From: VAZQ01 sp963739175
GTDB taxonomy: Bacteria; Pseudomonadota; Alphaproteobacteria; Rhizobiales; Xanthobacteraceae
NCBI GenBank assembly: GCA_963739175.1
Contig: CAVTZH010000007.1
Coordinates: forward strand, 357,447 to 421,446
Length of the DNA stretch: 64,000 nt
Reading direction: 5' to 3'
Positions 28,582 through 37,515 of the stretch are shown piece by piece. The position numbers and the translations under genes are program-made. The stretch's first letter is position 1; the number at the start of each line of letters is the position of its first letter. The notes under the pieces are model-generated. The model searched no databases and was not told the origin of the DNA. It saw nothing but the letters and a program-made list of their open reading frames with translations.

Positions 28582-29563
28582 TCACTCCGGCTTCAGGTTG
28601 ATCGCCGCCGCGAGCTTGGTCCAGCGCTCGATCTCGTCGCTGATCAGCTTCTGGAATTGCTCGGGCGTGTTGACCACCGCATCGGCGCCTTCGGTCTTGA
28701 GCCGCGCCTGCATCTCGGGCGTCTGCATCCCTGTCGGCGATCAGCTTCTGCAACCGAGTGAGGATCTCGGGTGGCGTTCCGCTGCGCGCCAGCAATCCGA
28801 ACCACTGCAGCGCCTCATAGTCGGGGACGCCGACTTCGGCGATGGTCGGGACCTCCGGCATGGCGCTTGAGCGCTTGGAGCTCGAAATCCCGAGGATGCG
28901 GAGCTGGCCGGCCTCGACATGCGGCTTGGCCGTCACAAGGTTGAGCATCATCCCGGAGATGCTGCCGCCGAGGATGTCGGTCACCGACTGCGACACGCCG
29001 CGGTAAGGGACGTGCTGGACCTTGATGCCGGCCATCAGATTGAACAGCTCCATCGCCATGTGCGGGCCGGTGCCGGGCCCGGCAGAACCGTAGGTGAGCT
29101 TGCCCGGCTCGCGTTTTGCCAACGCGATGAATTCCTTGACCGAGGTGGCCGGGACTTTGGGATTGATCACCAGCCCCTGCGGCACGACGGCGAGTTGGGT
29201 GAGGCCGGTAAACGCCTTGCGCACGTCCCAGGGCAGCGACTTGCGCACAAGGTGCATCGAGGTGGTGGTCGAAGGCGACAGATAGAGCGTGTAGCCGTCC
29301 GCCGGCTGGCTATGGACATACTCCATGGCAGGCAAGGTGCCGCCGCCGGGCCGGTTCTCGACCACGAATTGCTGGTTCATCTCCTTGGCCAGGTGCTGGG
29401 CCACGAGCCGCGCGAAGGTGTCGCTGCCGCCGCCCGGGGTGGCGGGGACGATGATCCGGACCGTGCGGCTGGGATAGTCGCCTTGCGCTGTCGCAGGGGT
29501 GGCCAAGAAGCCTAGGCCGAAGCCGAAGGCCAGGCAGAGGGCCAGACGGGTCCTGCGAAGCAT
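28582..29563 (-). CDS. TctC-type (Bug family) solute-binding receptor (frameshifted)
   Basis: Minus-strand gene, about 326 residues once repaired. Signal peptide (LCLAFGFGLGFLATPATAQG), then VRIIVPATPGGGSDTFARL and the family segment ENRPGGGTLPAMEYV. The frame breaks after LQKLIAD. The C-terminus continues in another frame as MQTPEMQARLKTEGADAVV and ends in INLKPE. One extra base at about 28732 (ccctgtc) explains it. It converges on the catabolic operon from the other side. Confidence 0.8.
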
Positions 29564-29659
29564 GCGTTCCTCCGATATTCACCGTTATGGCCGGCAGGCT
29601 ACGGGATTTGGCGGCGGCCGGGAATGCGGCCCAAACGCCGCGTTTTCCGGCCATTTCGC

Positions 29660-29688
29660 TTGCTTCGCAGGGGCCTCGCCCTTATATA
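29660..29688 (+). promoter_or_regulatory. putative promoter of rpsB-tsf
   Basis: TTGCTT (29660-29665) and TATATA (29683-29688) are separated by 17 bases. They lie about 100 bases upstream of the rpsB start, in the divergent region between the minus-strand tctC and rpsB. No other good match was seen in this gap. Confidence 0.45.
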
Positions 29689-29788
29689 GCCGCCATCTCA
29701 CACGCGGACCTTGGCCTCGAGCCGTCCGGTGGCTTTCCCGATCCTCGGGAACGCTCACTGGTCCGCGGCGGATCAACCGGAGAATGAT

Positions 29789-30784
29789 ATGGCGCTTCCT
29801 GACTTCTCGATGCGCCAGCTGTTGGAAGCTGGCGTGCACTTCGGCCATCAGGCCCACCGTTGGAATCCGAAGATGGCCTCGTACATCTTCGGCACCCGCA
29901 ACAACATCCACATCGTCGACCTCGCGCAGTCGGTGCCGATGCTGCACCGGGCGCTGCAGGCGGTCAGCGACACGGTCGCCAAGGGCGGCCGCATCCTGTT
30001 CGTCGGCACCAAGCGGCAGGCGCAGGACCCGGTCGCCGAGGCGGCCAAGAAATGCGCGCAGTACTACGTCAACTCGCGCTGGCTCGGCGGCACGCTGACC
30101 AATTGGAAGACGATCTCGGGCTCGATCTCGCGGCTGCGCAAGCTCGACGAGATGCTCGCCTCGAACGAGGCCGGCGGCTACACCAAGAAAGAGCGCCTCG
30201 ATCTGCAGCGCGAGCGCGACAAGCTCGATCGTGCGCTCGGCGGCATCAAGGACATGGGCGGCTTGCCCGACCTCGTGTTCGTCATCGACACGAACAAAGA
30301 GGACATCGCGATCAAGGAGGCGCGCCGCCTCAACGTTCCGGTGGCGGCGATCGTCGACACCAATTGCGATCCCGACGGCATCACCTTTGTCGTGCCCGGC
30401 AACGACGACGCCAGCCGCGCGATTTCGCTTTATTGCGACCTCATCGCCAAGGCGGCGATCGACGGTATCGCGCGCGGCCAGGGCGAGCGCGGCGTCGACG
30501 TCGGCGCGGCGGCCGAGCCGGTCGCCGAAGAAGTCCCGGCAGCGGCTGCCGATGGCTACGAAGTCCTGTCGGGACCGCGCGGCGTTGCCGACGATCTCAA
30601 GAAGCTCGGGCACGTCTCGCCGGCGATCGAGAAGAAGCTCAACGATCTGGGCATTTTCCACTACTGGCAGATTGCCGGACTGGGCCCCGACGCAGCACAC
30701 AAGATCGGCGAAGAGGTCGGATTGCCGGGCCGGGTGGACAGCTGGATCGCGAAGTCGAAGGAGCTCACCGCCGAAGCCGAATAA
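29789..30784 (+). CDS. rpsB: 30S ribosomal protein S2
   Basis: Small-subunit ribosomal protein S2, 331 residues. The N-terminus MRQLLEAGVHFGHQAHRWNP and PDLVFVIDTNKEDIAIKEA are standard. The last 80 or so residues form an extension with an Ala/Glu-rich linker and a helix-hairpin-helix-like end (LKKLGHVSPAIEKKLNDLGI), common in Hyphomicrobiales and absent from E. coli S2. The ATG at 29789 follows a ggagaa site. Confidence 0.96.
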   Translation: MALPDFSMRQLLEAGVHFGHQAHRWNPKMASYIFGTRNNIHIVDLAQSVPMLHRALQAVSDTVAKGGRILFVGTKRQAQDPVAEAAKKCAQYYVNSRWLGGTLTNWKTISGSISRLRKLDEMLASNEAGGYTKKERLDLQRERDKLDRALGGIKDMGGLPDLVFVIDTNKEDIAIKEARRLNVPVAAIVDTNCDPDGITFVVPGNDDASRAISLYCDLIAKAAIDGIARGQGERGVDVGAAAEPVAEEVPAAAADGYEVLSGPRGVADDLKKLGHVSPAIEKKLNDLGIFHYWQIAGLGPDAAHKIGEEVGLPGRVDSWIAKSKELTAEAE

Positions 30785-30901
30785 GCTTCCGCGCGCGTGC
30801 AGTCACCTTCGTATCGCCGACACCTGTCGTCCATACCCTGCAAATATCAATGACGAGCCGGGCTCTTGTCCCCGGCCGTACCGAACAAGAGGACAACCTC
30901 G

Positions 30902-31822
30902 ATGGCCAACATTTCCGCACAAATGGTCAAGGAGCTGCGCGAGGCGACCGGCGCGGGCATGATGGATTGCAAGGCCGCGCTCGGCGAGAACGACGGCAAC
31001 ATGGAAGCCGCCGTCGATTGGCTGCGCAAGAAGGGCTTGTCGAAGGCCGCCAAGAAAGCCGGCCGTGTTGCTGCCGAAGGTCTGACCGGCGCTGCCGTCA
31101 AGGGCAAGAAGGGCGTCGTGGTCGAGGTCAATTCCGAGACCGATTTCGTCGCGCGCAACGATCTGTTCCAGGGCCTGGTCAAGATGATCGCCGATGTCGC
31201 GTTCGACGTCGGCACCGACGTCGAGGCGATCAAGAAGGCGAAGGTCGGCGGCATCACAATCGCGGATGCGATCACGGATACCGTCGCCAAGATCAACGAG
31301 AACATGACGCTGCGCCGCGCGGCGTCGCTGTCGGTCGGTCAGGGCGTGGTCGCGAGCTATGTGCACGGCGCGGTGACCGACGGCCTCGGCAAGATGAGCG
31401 TGATCGTCGCGCTCGAGTTGTCGGGCGACGCGGAAGAGTTGGCGCGCATCGGCCGCCAGGTCGCGATGCATGTCGCGGCGTCGAACCCGCAGGCGATCGA
31501 TCCGTCCGGGCTCGATCCGGCGGCGGTGCGCCGCGAGAAGGACGTCCTCGCCGACAAGGCCAAGGCGCAGGGAAAACCCGCGAATGTCGTCGACAAGATC
31601 GTCGAATCAGGGCTCAAGACCTTCTACAAAGAGGTCTGCCTGCTCGATCAGCCGTTTATCCATGACGACAAGAAGAGCGTCGCGCAGGCCTTGAAGGAGG
31701 CCGAGGGCAAGGTTGGCGGGCCGATCAAGGTGACCGGGTTTGTGCGATTTGACCGCGGCGAAGGTATCGAGCGTGCGGAGACCGACTTCGCTGCCGAAGT
31801 AGCCGCCACGGCGAAAGGCTAA
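30902..31822 (+). CDS. tsf: elongation factor Ts
   Basis: Nucleotide exchange factor for EF-Tu, 306 residues. The UBA-like N-terminus with KELREATGAGMMDCKAAL and the core TDFVARNDLFQGLVK identify it. It follows rpsB by 117 bases, the universal pairing. The ATG at 30902 is preceded by acaagagg. Confidence 0.96.
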   Translation: MANISAQMVKELREATGAGMMDCKAALGENDGNMEAAVDWLRKKGLSKAAKKAGRVAAEGLTGAAVKGKKGVVVEVNSETDFVARNDLFQGLVKMIADVAFDVGTDVEAIKKAKVGGITIADAITDTVAKINENMTLRRAASLSVGQGVVASYVHGAVTDGLGKMSVIVALELSGDAEELARIGRQVAMHVAASNPQAIDPSGLDPAAVRREKDVLADKAKAQGKPANVVDKIVESGLKTFYKEVCLLDQPFIHDDKKSVAQALKEAEGKVGGPIKVTGFVRFDRGEGIERAETDFAAEVAATAKG

Positions 31823-31883
31823 CGCGGGCTTCCTTGGCCGTCCCGATCCAGGGGCGGCCGCAAACGGGCAGGGCGGACACGCC

Positions 31884-32600
31884 ATGGCTGAGCCGATTTA
31901 CCGACGCGTGGTCGTCAAGGTCTCCGGTGAGGCATTGGCGGGCACGGACGGTGCCGGCATTCATCAGCCGACGCTCGAGCGTATCGCCGCCGATCTCGTC
32001 GCCACCCAGAAGCTCGGCGTCAGCATCGGCATTGTCGTCGGTGGCGGCAATATCGTGCGCGGCGTTCAGGTCTCCGGGAAAGGCATTCCGCGGCTGACCG
32101 GCGACCTGATGGGAATGCTCGCCACGGTCATGAACGCGCTGGCGCTCGAATCCGCCATCGAGACCGCCGGCGGTTCGGCGCGGACGATGTCGGCGGTGAC
32201 CATGCCGGAGATCTGCGAAACCTACGAGCGGCGCCGCGCGCTGCGGCATCTCGACAAGAACCGGATGGTGCTGCTGGCCGGCGGCACCGGCAATCCGTTC
32301 TTCACCACCGACACCACGGCGGTGCTGCGCGCCGCGGAAATCGGCGCTGGGGCGGTGCTCAAGGCGACCGACGTGGACGGTGTCTACAGCGCCGACCCGA
32401 AGAAAAACCCGAAAGCGGTTCGCTATGAAAAGCTGACCCACCAGGAGGCGATCGAGCGTGACCTGAAGGTCATGGATGCGACCGCCTTCGCGCTTGCCCG
32501 TGAGAACCGGATGCCTATCATCGTGTTCTCGATCGGGGAATCGCGGGCGATCGAGACGGTTCTGCGCGGCAAGGGCCGCGCCACCGTCGTCAACTCTTAA
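31884..32600 (+). CDS. pyrH: uridylate kinase
   Basis: Bacterial UMP kinase that makes UDP from UMP with ATP. The 238-residue amino-acid-kinase fold shows VVVKVSGEALAG, VVGGGNIVRG and the UMP site GGTGNPFFTTDTTAVLRA. It lies in the usual tsf-pyrH-frr order. Confidence 0.96.
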   Translation: MAEPIYRRVVVKVSGEALAGTDGAGIHQPTLERIAADLVATQKLGVSIGIVVGGGNIVRGVQVSGKGIPRLTGDLMGMLATVMNALALESAIETAGGSARTMSAVTMPEICETYERRRALRHLDKNRMVLLAGGTGNPFFTTDTTAVLRAAEIGAGAVLKATDVDGVYSADPKKNPKAVRYEKLTHQEAIERDLKVMDATAFALARENRMPIIVFSIGESRAIETVLRGKGRATVVNS

Positions 32601-32702
32601 GGACAGAACGCCGGCCGGCCAAGCCGGCCAGACGAGCCGGCCAGACACGAGGACAGGCGAAGCGGTTTCTTAATTTCCACCGCGTGCTTTCAGGAGATCA
32701 TC

Positions 32703-33266
32703 ATGGCAACCACGACACATGACATGAATGAGCTCAAGCGCCGCATGCAGGGTGCGATCCAGGTCTTGAAGACGGAGCTCGGCGGCCTGCGCACCGGCCG
32801 CGCCTCGGCCAACCTGCTCGAGCCGATCCAGGTCGAGGCCTACGGCACCCACATGCCGCTCAATCAAGTCGCCACCGTGAGCGTCCCGGAGCCGCGCCTG
32901 ATCTCGGTGCAGGTCTGGGACAAATCCATGATCCACGCCGTCGAGAAGGCGATCCATGCCTCCAATCTGGGGCTGACGCCGTCGACCGACGGCCAGGTGC
33001 TGCGGCTGCGGATTCCGGAATTGAACGAAGATCGCCGCAGGGACTTGGTCAAGGTTGCGCATAAATATGCCGAAGCCGCCAAGGTTGCCGTGCGCCACGT
33101 GCGGCGCGACGGCCTCGACGTGCTCAAGAAGCTGGAAAAGGATCACAAGATCAGCGAAGACGAGGGCAAGCGCTCGTCCGAGCAGGTGCAGAAGGCCACT
33201 GACGACATCATTGTCGAAATCGACAAGATGCTGGCGGCCAAAGAAAAGGAAATCCTCACGGTGTGA
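32703..33266 (+). CDS. frr: ribosome recycling factor
   Basis: Splits post-termination ribosomes with EF-G. The 187-residue protein starts with MNELKRRMQGAIQVLKTEL and contains GLRTGRASANLLEPIQVE and the typical RKLRPxxK-like helix ending in ATDDIIVEIDKMLAAKEKEI. A good ribosome site (caggaga) precedes the start. Confidence 0.96.
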   Translation: MATTTHDMNELKRRMQGAIQVLKTELGGLRTGRASANLLEPIQVEAYGTHMPLNQVATVSVPEPRLISVQVWDKSMIHAVEKAIHASNLGLTPSTDGQVLRLRIPELNEDRRRDLVKVAHKYAEAAKVAVRHVRRDGLDVLKKLEKDHKISEDEGKRSSEQVQKATDDIIVEIDKMLAAKEKEILTV

Positions 33267-33275
33267 GGTCGCCGA

Positions 33276-34031
33276 ATGTCGCTCCCCGAGGCCCTCAATG
33301 TCCGTACGCCTGAGTTCGCGGTGCCGCGGCACGTTGCGATCATCATGGATGGCAATGGACGCTGGGCCTCGGCGCGCGGCCTGCCGCGCAGCGAGGGCCA
33401 TCGCCGCGGCGTCGAGGCGTTGCGGCGCACGGTGCGCGCGGCCGGCGATCTCGGCATCCAGATCCTGACGATCTTCTCCTTCAGCTCCGAGAACTGGACG
33501 CGTCCGCCGGCCGAGGTCCGTGAGCTGATGGGGTTGCTGCGCCTTTTCATCCGCAACGACCTGGCGGAGCTCAATCGGAACGGCGTGCATGTCCGGGTGA
33601 TCGGCGAGCGTGACGACCTTTCGCCCGATATCCGTTCGCTGCTTGAAGAGGCCGAGGAGCTGACGATCAACAACGACAAGCTCACTTTGGTGGTCGCGTT
33701 CAACTACGGGGCGCGGCAGGAGATCGCCCGCGCCGCGCAGCGCCTCGCCAGCGAGGTTGCCGCCGGCCGCATCCCCGCGAGTGCGATCACGGCGGAAGCG
33801 ATCACCGCCAATCTCGATGCGCCGGATCTGCCGGATCCCGATCTCATCATCCGTACCAGCGGCGAGCAGCGGCTCTCGAACTTCCTGCTGTGGCAGGCCG
33901 CCTATAGCGAGCTCGTCTTCGTTCCGACCTATTGGCCGGACTTCGACCGTTCCACGCTCGAAGGTGCCATCGCCGAATATCGCCGTCGCGAGCGACGGTT
34001 TGGCGGACTGATCGCACAAACCGGTTCATGA
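33276..34031 (+). CDS. uppS: undecaprenyl diphosphate synthase
   Basis: cis-Prenyltransferase that makes the C55 lipid carrier for peptidoglycan and LPS. The 251-residue protein has the catalytic motif IIMDGNGRWA (Asp25), the SFSSENWTRP stretch and the C-terminal LIIRTSGEQRLSNFLLWQ motif. Its stop overlaps the cdsA start (ATGA). Confidence 0.96.
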   Translation: MSLPEALNVRTPEFAVPRHVAIIMDGNGRWASARGLPRSEGHRRGVEALRRTVRAAGDLGIQILTIFSFSSENWTRPPAEVRELMGLLRLFIRNDLAELNRNGVHVRVIGERDDLSPDIRSLLEEAEELTINNDKLTLVVAFNYGARQEIARAAQRLASEVAAGRIPASAITAEAITANLDAPDLPDPDLIIRTSGEQRLSNFLLWQAAYSELVFVPTYWPDFDRSTLEGAIAEYRRRERRFGGLIAQTGS

Positions 34032-34919
34032 TCATGTCCGACGCGGAGCCTGCGCGTCCCGTGCCGGTTGGCAGCCGCGGCAGCGACTTGGCGCTGCGTG
34101 TCGGCTCGGCGCTGGTGCTGGCGCCGCTGGCGATCGGCGTCGCCTATCTCGGCGGGTGGGTCTTTGCCGCGTTCTGGAGCGCCGCCGCCATCGTCGTGAT
34201 GTGGGAATGGACGACGCTGGTGGCGGGCGCTGACCGGCGCTCGGTGCTGATGATCGGCATCGTTGCGGTGGCGTTGGCGGTCGCCCTGGCCGCAAGCAGC
34301 ATCGGCTTTGACGACCGCCATAGCGACCTGCGTCTTGCGGCCGCGCCGATCGTTCTGGCGATGGGCATGCTCGCATCTGCGGCCCTTGCACCGCGTACGG
34401 GCGGCTTCTGGGTGGCGGCCGGCGTGCCCTATGCCGGCGCGATGGGACTTGCGCCGATCGTGCTGCGCTCCGATCCCGCGTTCGGTTTCGTCGCGATCAT
34501 CTTTCTGTTCGGCGTGGTCTGGGCAACCGACATCGTGGCCTATTTCGTCGGCCGGGCCGTTGGCGGACCCAAGCTCGCGCCGCGCCTCAGCCCGAACAAG
34601 ACCTGGTCGGGCTCGATCGGCGGCCTGGCCGGCGCGGTGCTGGCAGCGGTGCTGGTCGTGCAGTTCAGTGGCGTCGGTGGTTTCCTGTCGGCAAGCTTGG
34701 TCGCAATCGCGCTGTCGATCGTGGCCCAGATCGGCGATCTTGCTGAATTCGGCGATCAAGCGCCGCTTCGGCGCCAAGGATGCCGGTACTCTGATCCCCG
34801 GTCACGGTGGCCTCATGGACCGCCTGGACGGCTTTGTCGCGGCCGCCGTGCTGGCGTGCCTGATCGGTCTGGCGCATGGCGGTATGGATGCCCCTGCGCG
34901 CGGCTTGCTGATATGGTGA
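34028..34919 (+). CDS. cdsA: phosphatidate cytidylyltransferase (frameshifted)
   Basis: Makes CDP-diacylglycerol from phosphatidic acid and CTP in the inner membrane. About 296 residues with 7-8 helices. The first frame ends in IVAQIGDLAEF. The conserved signature continues in the next frame as SAIKRRFGAKDAGTLIPGHG, then GLMDRLDG. One extra t at 34748-34749 explains the break. Start at 34028 (overlapping uppS) or 34034. Confidence 0.88.
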
Positions 34920-34923
34920 CCTG

Positions 34924-36150
34924 ATGAAGGCGAGGACCGCGGTGAAACCCGGCCTGAAGGCCGCGGCTGGCGAGCGCAGCGTGACATTGCTGGGCGCGAC
35001 CGGATCGATCGGTGCGAGTACCATCGATCTGATCAAGCGCGAACGCGAGCGCTATCGGGTCGAAGCGGTCAGTGCGAATACCAATGCCACGGCGTTGGCG
35101 GCGCTGGCGCGCGAAGTCGGTGCGCGCTTCGCGGCGGTCGGAGACGAGGCCGCCTATCGCGACCTCAAGAGCGCGTTGGCGGGCTCCGGGATCGAGGCCG
35201 CGGCGGGCGAGAATGCGCTGGTGGAAGCGGCGCAGCGCCCGGCGCAATGGGTGATCGGTGCCATCACCGGCGCTGCCGGATTGCGCCCCACATTGGCGGC
35301 CGCCGAGCGTGGCGCGATTGTCGCGCTCGCCAACAAGGAAACGCTGGTGTGCGCCGGCGGCTTGTTCATGCGGCGCGCCGCCGAAGCCGGCGCCACGGTA
35401 TTGCCGGTCGACTCCGAACACAACGCGCTGTTCCAGGCGATGAGCGCGGGACGGCGCGAGGATGTGCGGCGCGTCATCCTCACCGCCTCGGGCGGACCGT
35501 TCCGGACCTGGAGCAAGGCGCAGATTCGCGCCGCGACGCTCGAGCAGGCACTCAAGCATCCGAACTGGTCGATGGGGCCGAAGGTCACGATCGATTCCGC
35601 CACGCTGATGAACAAAGGTCTCGAAGTGATCGAGGCGTTTCATCTGTTTGCGCTCAAGCCGGATGAGATCGACGTGGTGGTGCACGCGCAGTCGGTGATC
35701 CACGGCCTGGTCGAATTCCGCGACGGCTCGTTCATCGCGCAGCTCGGAAGCCCCGACATGCGGATTCCGATCGCGCATTGCCTGGCCTGGCCGGAACGGA
35801 TCAACGGCCCGGCGCCGAGACTCGATCTCGCAGAGGTTGCGACGCTGACGTTTGAACGTCCCGATATGGAACGCTTCCCGGCGCTCGGGCTCGCGCGCCG
35901 CGCATTGGAGGCGGGCGGCGGCGCTCCGACGGTGCTCAACGCGGCGAATGAGGTGGCGGTCGGCGAGTTCCTCGCCAAAAGGCTCGGATTCGTGGGAATA
36001 TCGGCCGTGGTCGAAGCGGCCCTCGCCGCTGCCACCGGGCGCGGGCTCACGCGGGAACCCGCGAGCGTCGACGATGCACTCGCCATTGACCACGATTCAA
36101 GATTGTTAACACGTGAGCTCTTGCCCGAAATTGCCGCAAAGGCATCCTAG
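34924..36150 (+). CDS. dxr: 1-deoxy-D-xylulose 5-phosphate reductoisomerase
   Basis: Second step of the MEP isoprenoid pathway, converting DXP to MEP with NADPH. The 408-residue protein shows the NADPH motif LLGATGSIGASTIDLI, the metal site VLPVDSEHNALFQAM and the flexible loop segment HPNWSMGPKVTIDSATLMNK. It starts five bases after cdsA. Confidence 0.96.
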   Translation: MKARTAVKPGLKAAAGERSVTLLGATGSIGASTIDLIKRERERYRVEAVSANTNATALAALAREVGARFAAVGDEAAYRDLKSALAGSGIEAAAGENALVEAAQRPAQWVIGAITGAAGLRPTLAAAERGAIVALANKETLVCAGGLFMRRAAEAGATVLPVDSEHNALFQAMSAGRREDVRRVILTASGGPFRTWSKAQIRAATLEQALKHPNWSMGPKVTIDSATLMNKGLEVIEAFHLFALKPDEIDVVVHAQSVIHGLVEFRDGSFIAQLGSPDMRIPIAHCLAWPERINGPAPRLDLAEVATLTFERPDMERFPALGLARRALEAGGGAPTVLNAANEVAVGEFLAKRLGFVGISAVVEAALAAATGRGLTREPASVDDALAIDHDSRLLTRELLPEIAAKAS

Positions 36151-36199
36151 GGATAGCGGGCTCTAGTACCGTAGCCGCGGGGGCGGGGACAGCCGGATC

Positions 36200-37363
36200 A
36201 TGGGACTTGAAATTCTGCCGAGTATTGGAGCGATGGGGTCGGGGATCCTGTACGCTATCGTTGCCTTTTTGTTCGTTCTGACGGTCGTTGTCTTCGTCCA
36301 CGAGCTCGGCCATTTCCTGGTTGCGCGCTGGTGCGGCGTGCGGGTCCTGGTTTTCTCGATCGGTTTTGGTCCGGAACTGTTCGGATTCAACGATCGCCAC
36401 GGGACCCGGTGGAAAGTCTCCGCAATTCCGCTCGGTGGTTACGTCAAATTCTTCGGCGACGAAAACGCCGCCAGCGTTCCGGACCAGGCCGCTGTTGCGG
36501 CCATGTCCGACGCCGAGCGCAAGGTCAGTTTCGTGCATCAGAAAGTCGGACCGCGCGCCGCCATCGTGGTCGCCGGGCCGCTCGCCAATTTCATTTTGGC
36601 GATCGTGATCTTCGCCCTGGCCGCGATGATCTACGGACGCCAAAGCACGCTGCCGCGCGTCGATACAGTGCAGGCCAACAGTGCCGCGGCCGCGGCCGGA
36701 TTCGAGCCCGGCGACGTGGTGCAGTCGATCAATGGCCGCTCCATCCGCAGCTTCTCCGACATGCAACGCATCGTCAGCGTCAGCGCCGGCGAGAGCCTCA
36801 CCATCGTCGTGGAGCGCGGCGGCAAGCTGGTCACGCTCAAGGCGGTCCCCGCGCTGCAGGATGTGAAGGACAATTTCGGCAATACCCACCGCATGGGTGT
36901 GCTGGGCATCACGCGGTCGCTGGCGTCTGACGAGGTTCGATTCGAGCGGGTCGGGTTCATGACCGCGGTGGGCATCGGCTTTACCGAGACCTGGACGCTG
37001 GTCGAGCAGACCATGAGCTATATCTGGCGAATCTTCGCCGGGCGGGCGTCGGCCGACCAGCTCGGCGGCCCGATCATGATCGCGCAGATGTCCGGCCAGG
37101 TGGCGAGCGTCAGCTTCTCGTTGCTGGTCCAGTTCGTAGCGATGATCTCGGTATCGATCGGGCTCCTGAATCTCTTCCCGGTGCCGCTGCTCGATGGCGG
37201 TCACCTTTTGTTCTATGCGATCGAGGCGGTGAGGGGCCGTCCGCTGTCCGAACGGGCGCAGGAATACGGATTCCGCATCGGAATGGCTCTGGTTTTGATG
37301 CTGATGGTGTTCGCGACCTACAACGATATTGGGCGACTGGCCTCACTGTGGCCCAAGTCATGA
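36200..37363 (+). CDS. rseP: site-2 protease RseP
   Basis: Intramembrane zinc metalloprotease that cleaves anti-sigma factors and signal-peptide remnants. The 387-residue protein has HELGH (residues 34-38) in the first helix, one PDZ domain (about 130-215, with AAAAGFEPGDVVQSING) and the second metal ligand in NLFPVPLLDGGHLL. It lies between dxr and bamA, as in most Proteobacteria. Confidence 0.94.
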   Translation: MGLEILPSIGAMGSGILYAIVAFLFVLTVVVFVHELGHFLVARWCGVRVLVFSIGFGPELFGFNDRHGTRWKVSAIPLGGYVKFFGDENAASVPDQAAVAAMSDAERKVSFVHQKVGPRAAIVVAGPLANFILAIVIFALAAMIYGRQSTLPRVDTVQANSAAAAAGFEPGDVVQSINGRSIRSFSDMQRIVSVSAGESLTIVVERGGKLVTLKAVPALQDVKDNFGNTHRMGVLGITRSLASDEVRFERVGFMTAVGIGFTETWTLVEQTMSYIWRIFAGRASADQLGGPIMIAQMSGQVASVSFSLLVQFVAMISVSIGLLNLFPVPLLDGGHLLFYAIEAVRGRPLSERAQEYGFRIGMALVLMLMVFATYNDIGRLASLWPKS

Positions 37364-37515
37364 TACCGAGTTGGGATTGCGGTATGATTTTGAGGGGATT
37401 GTTGTGTCTGGGCAACGGTTTGACAGCAAAGGACACGAGCGCGGATAGGTTGGTTTGCGCTGCAGCTAAATCCCTGTAGAAGCGGGGTCTTGTCGGTTCG
37501 GCGAACCCCGGGGAA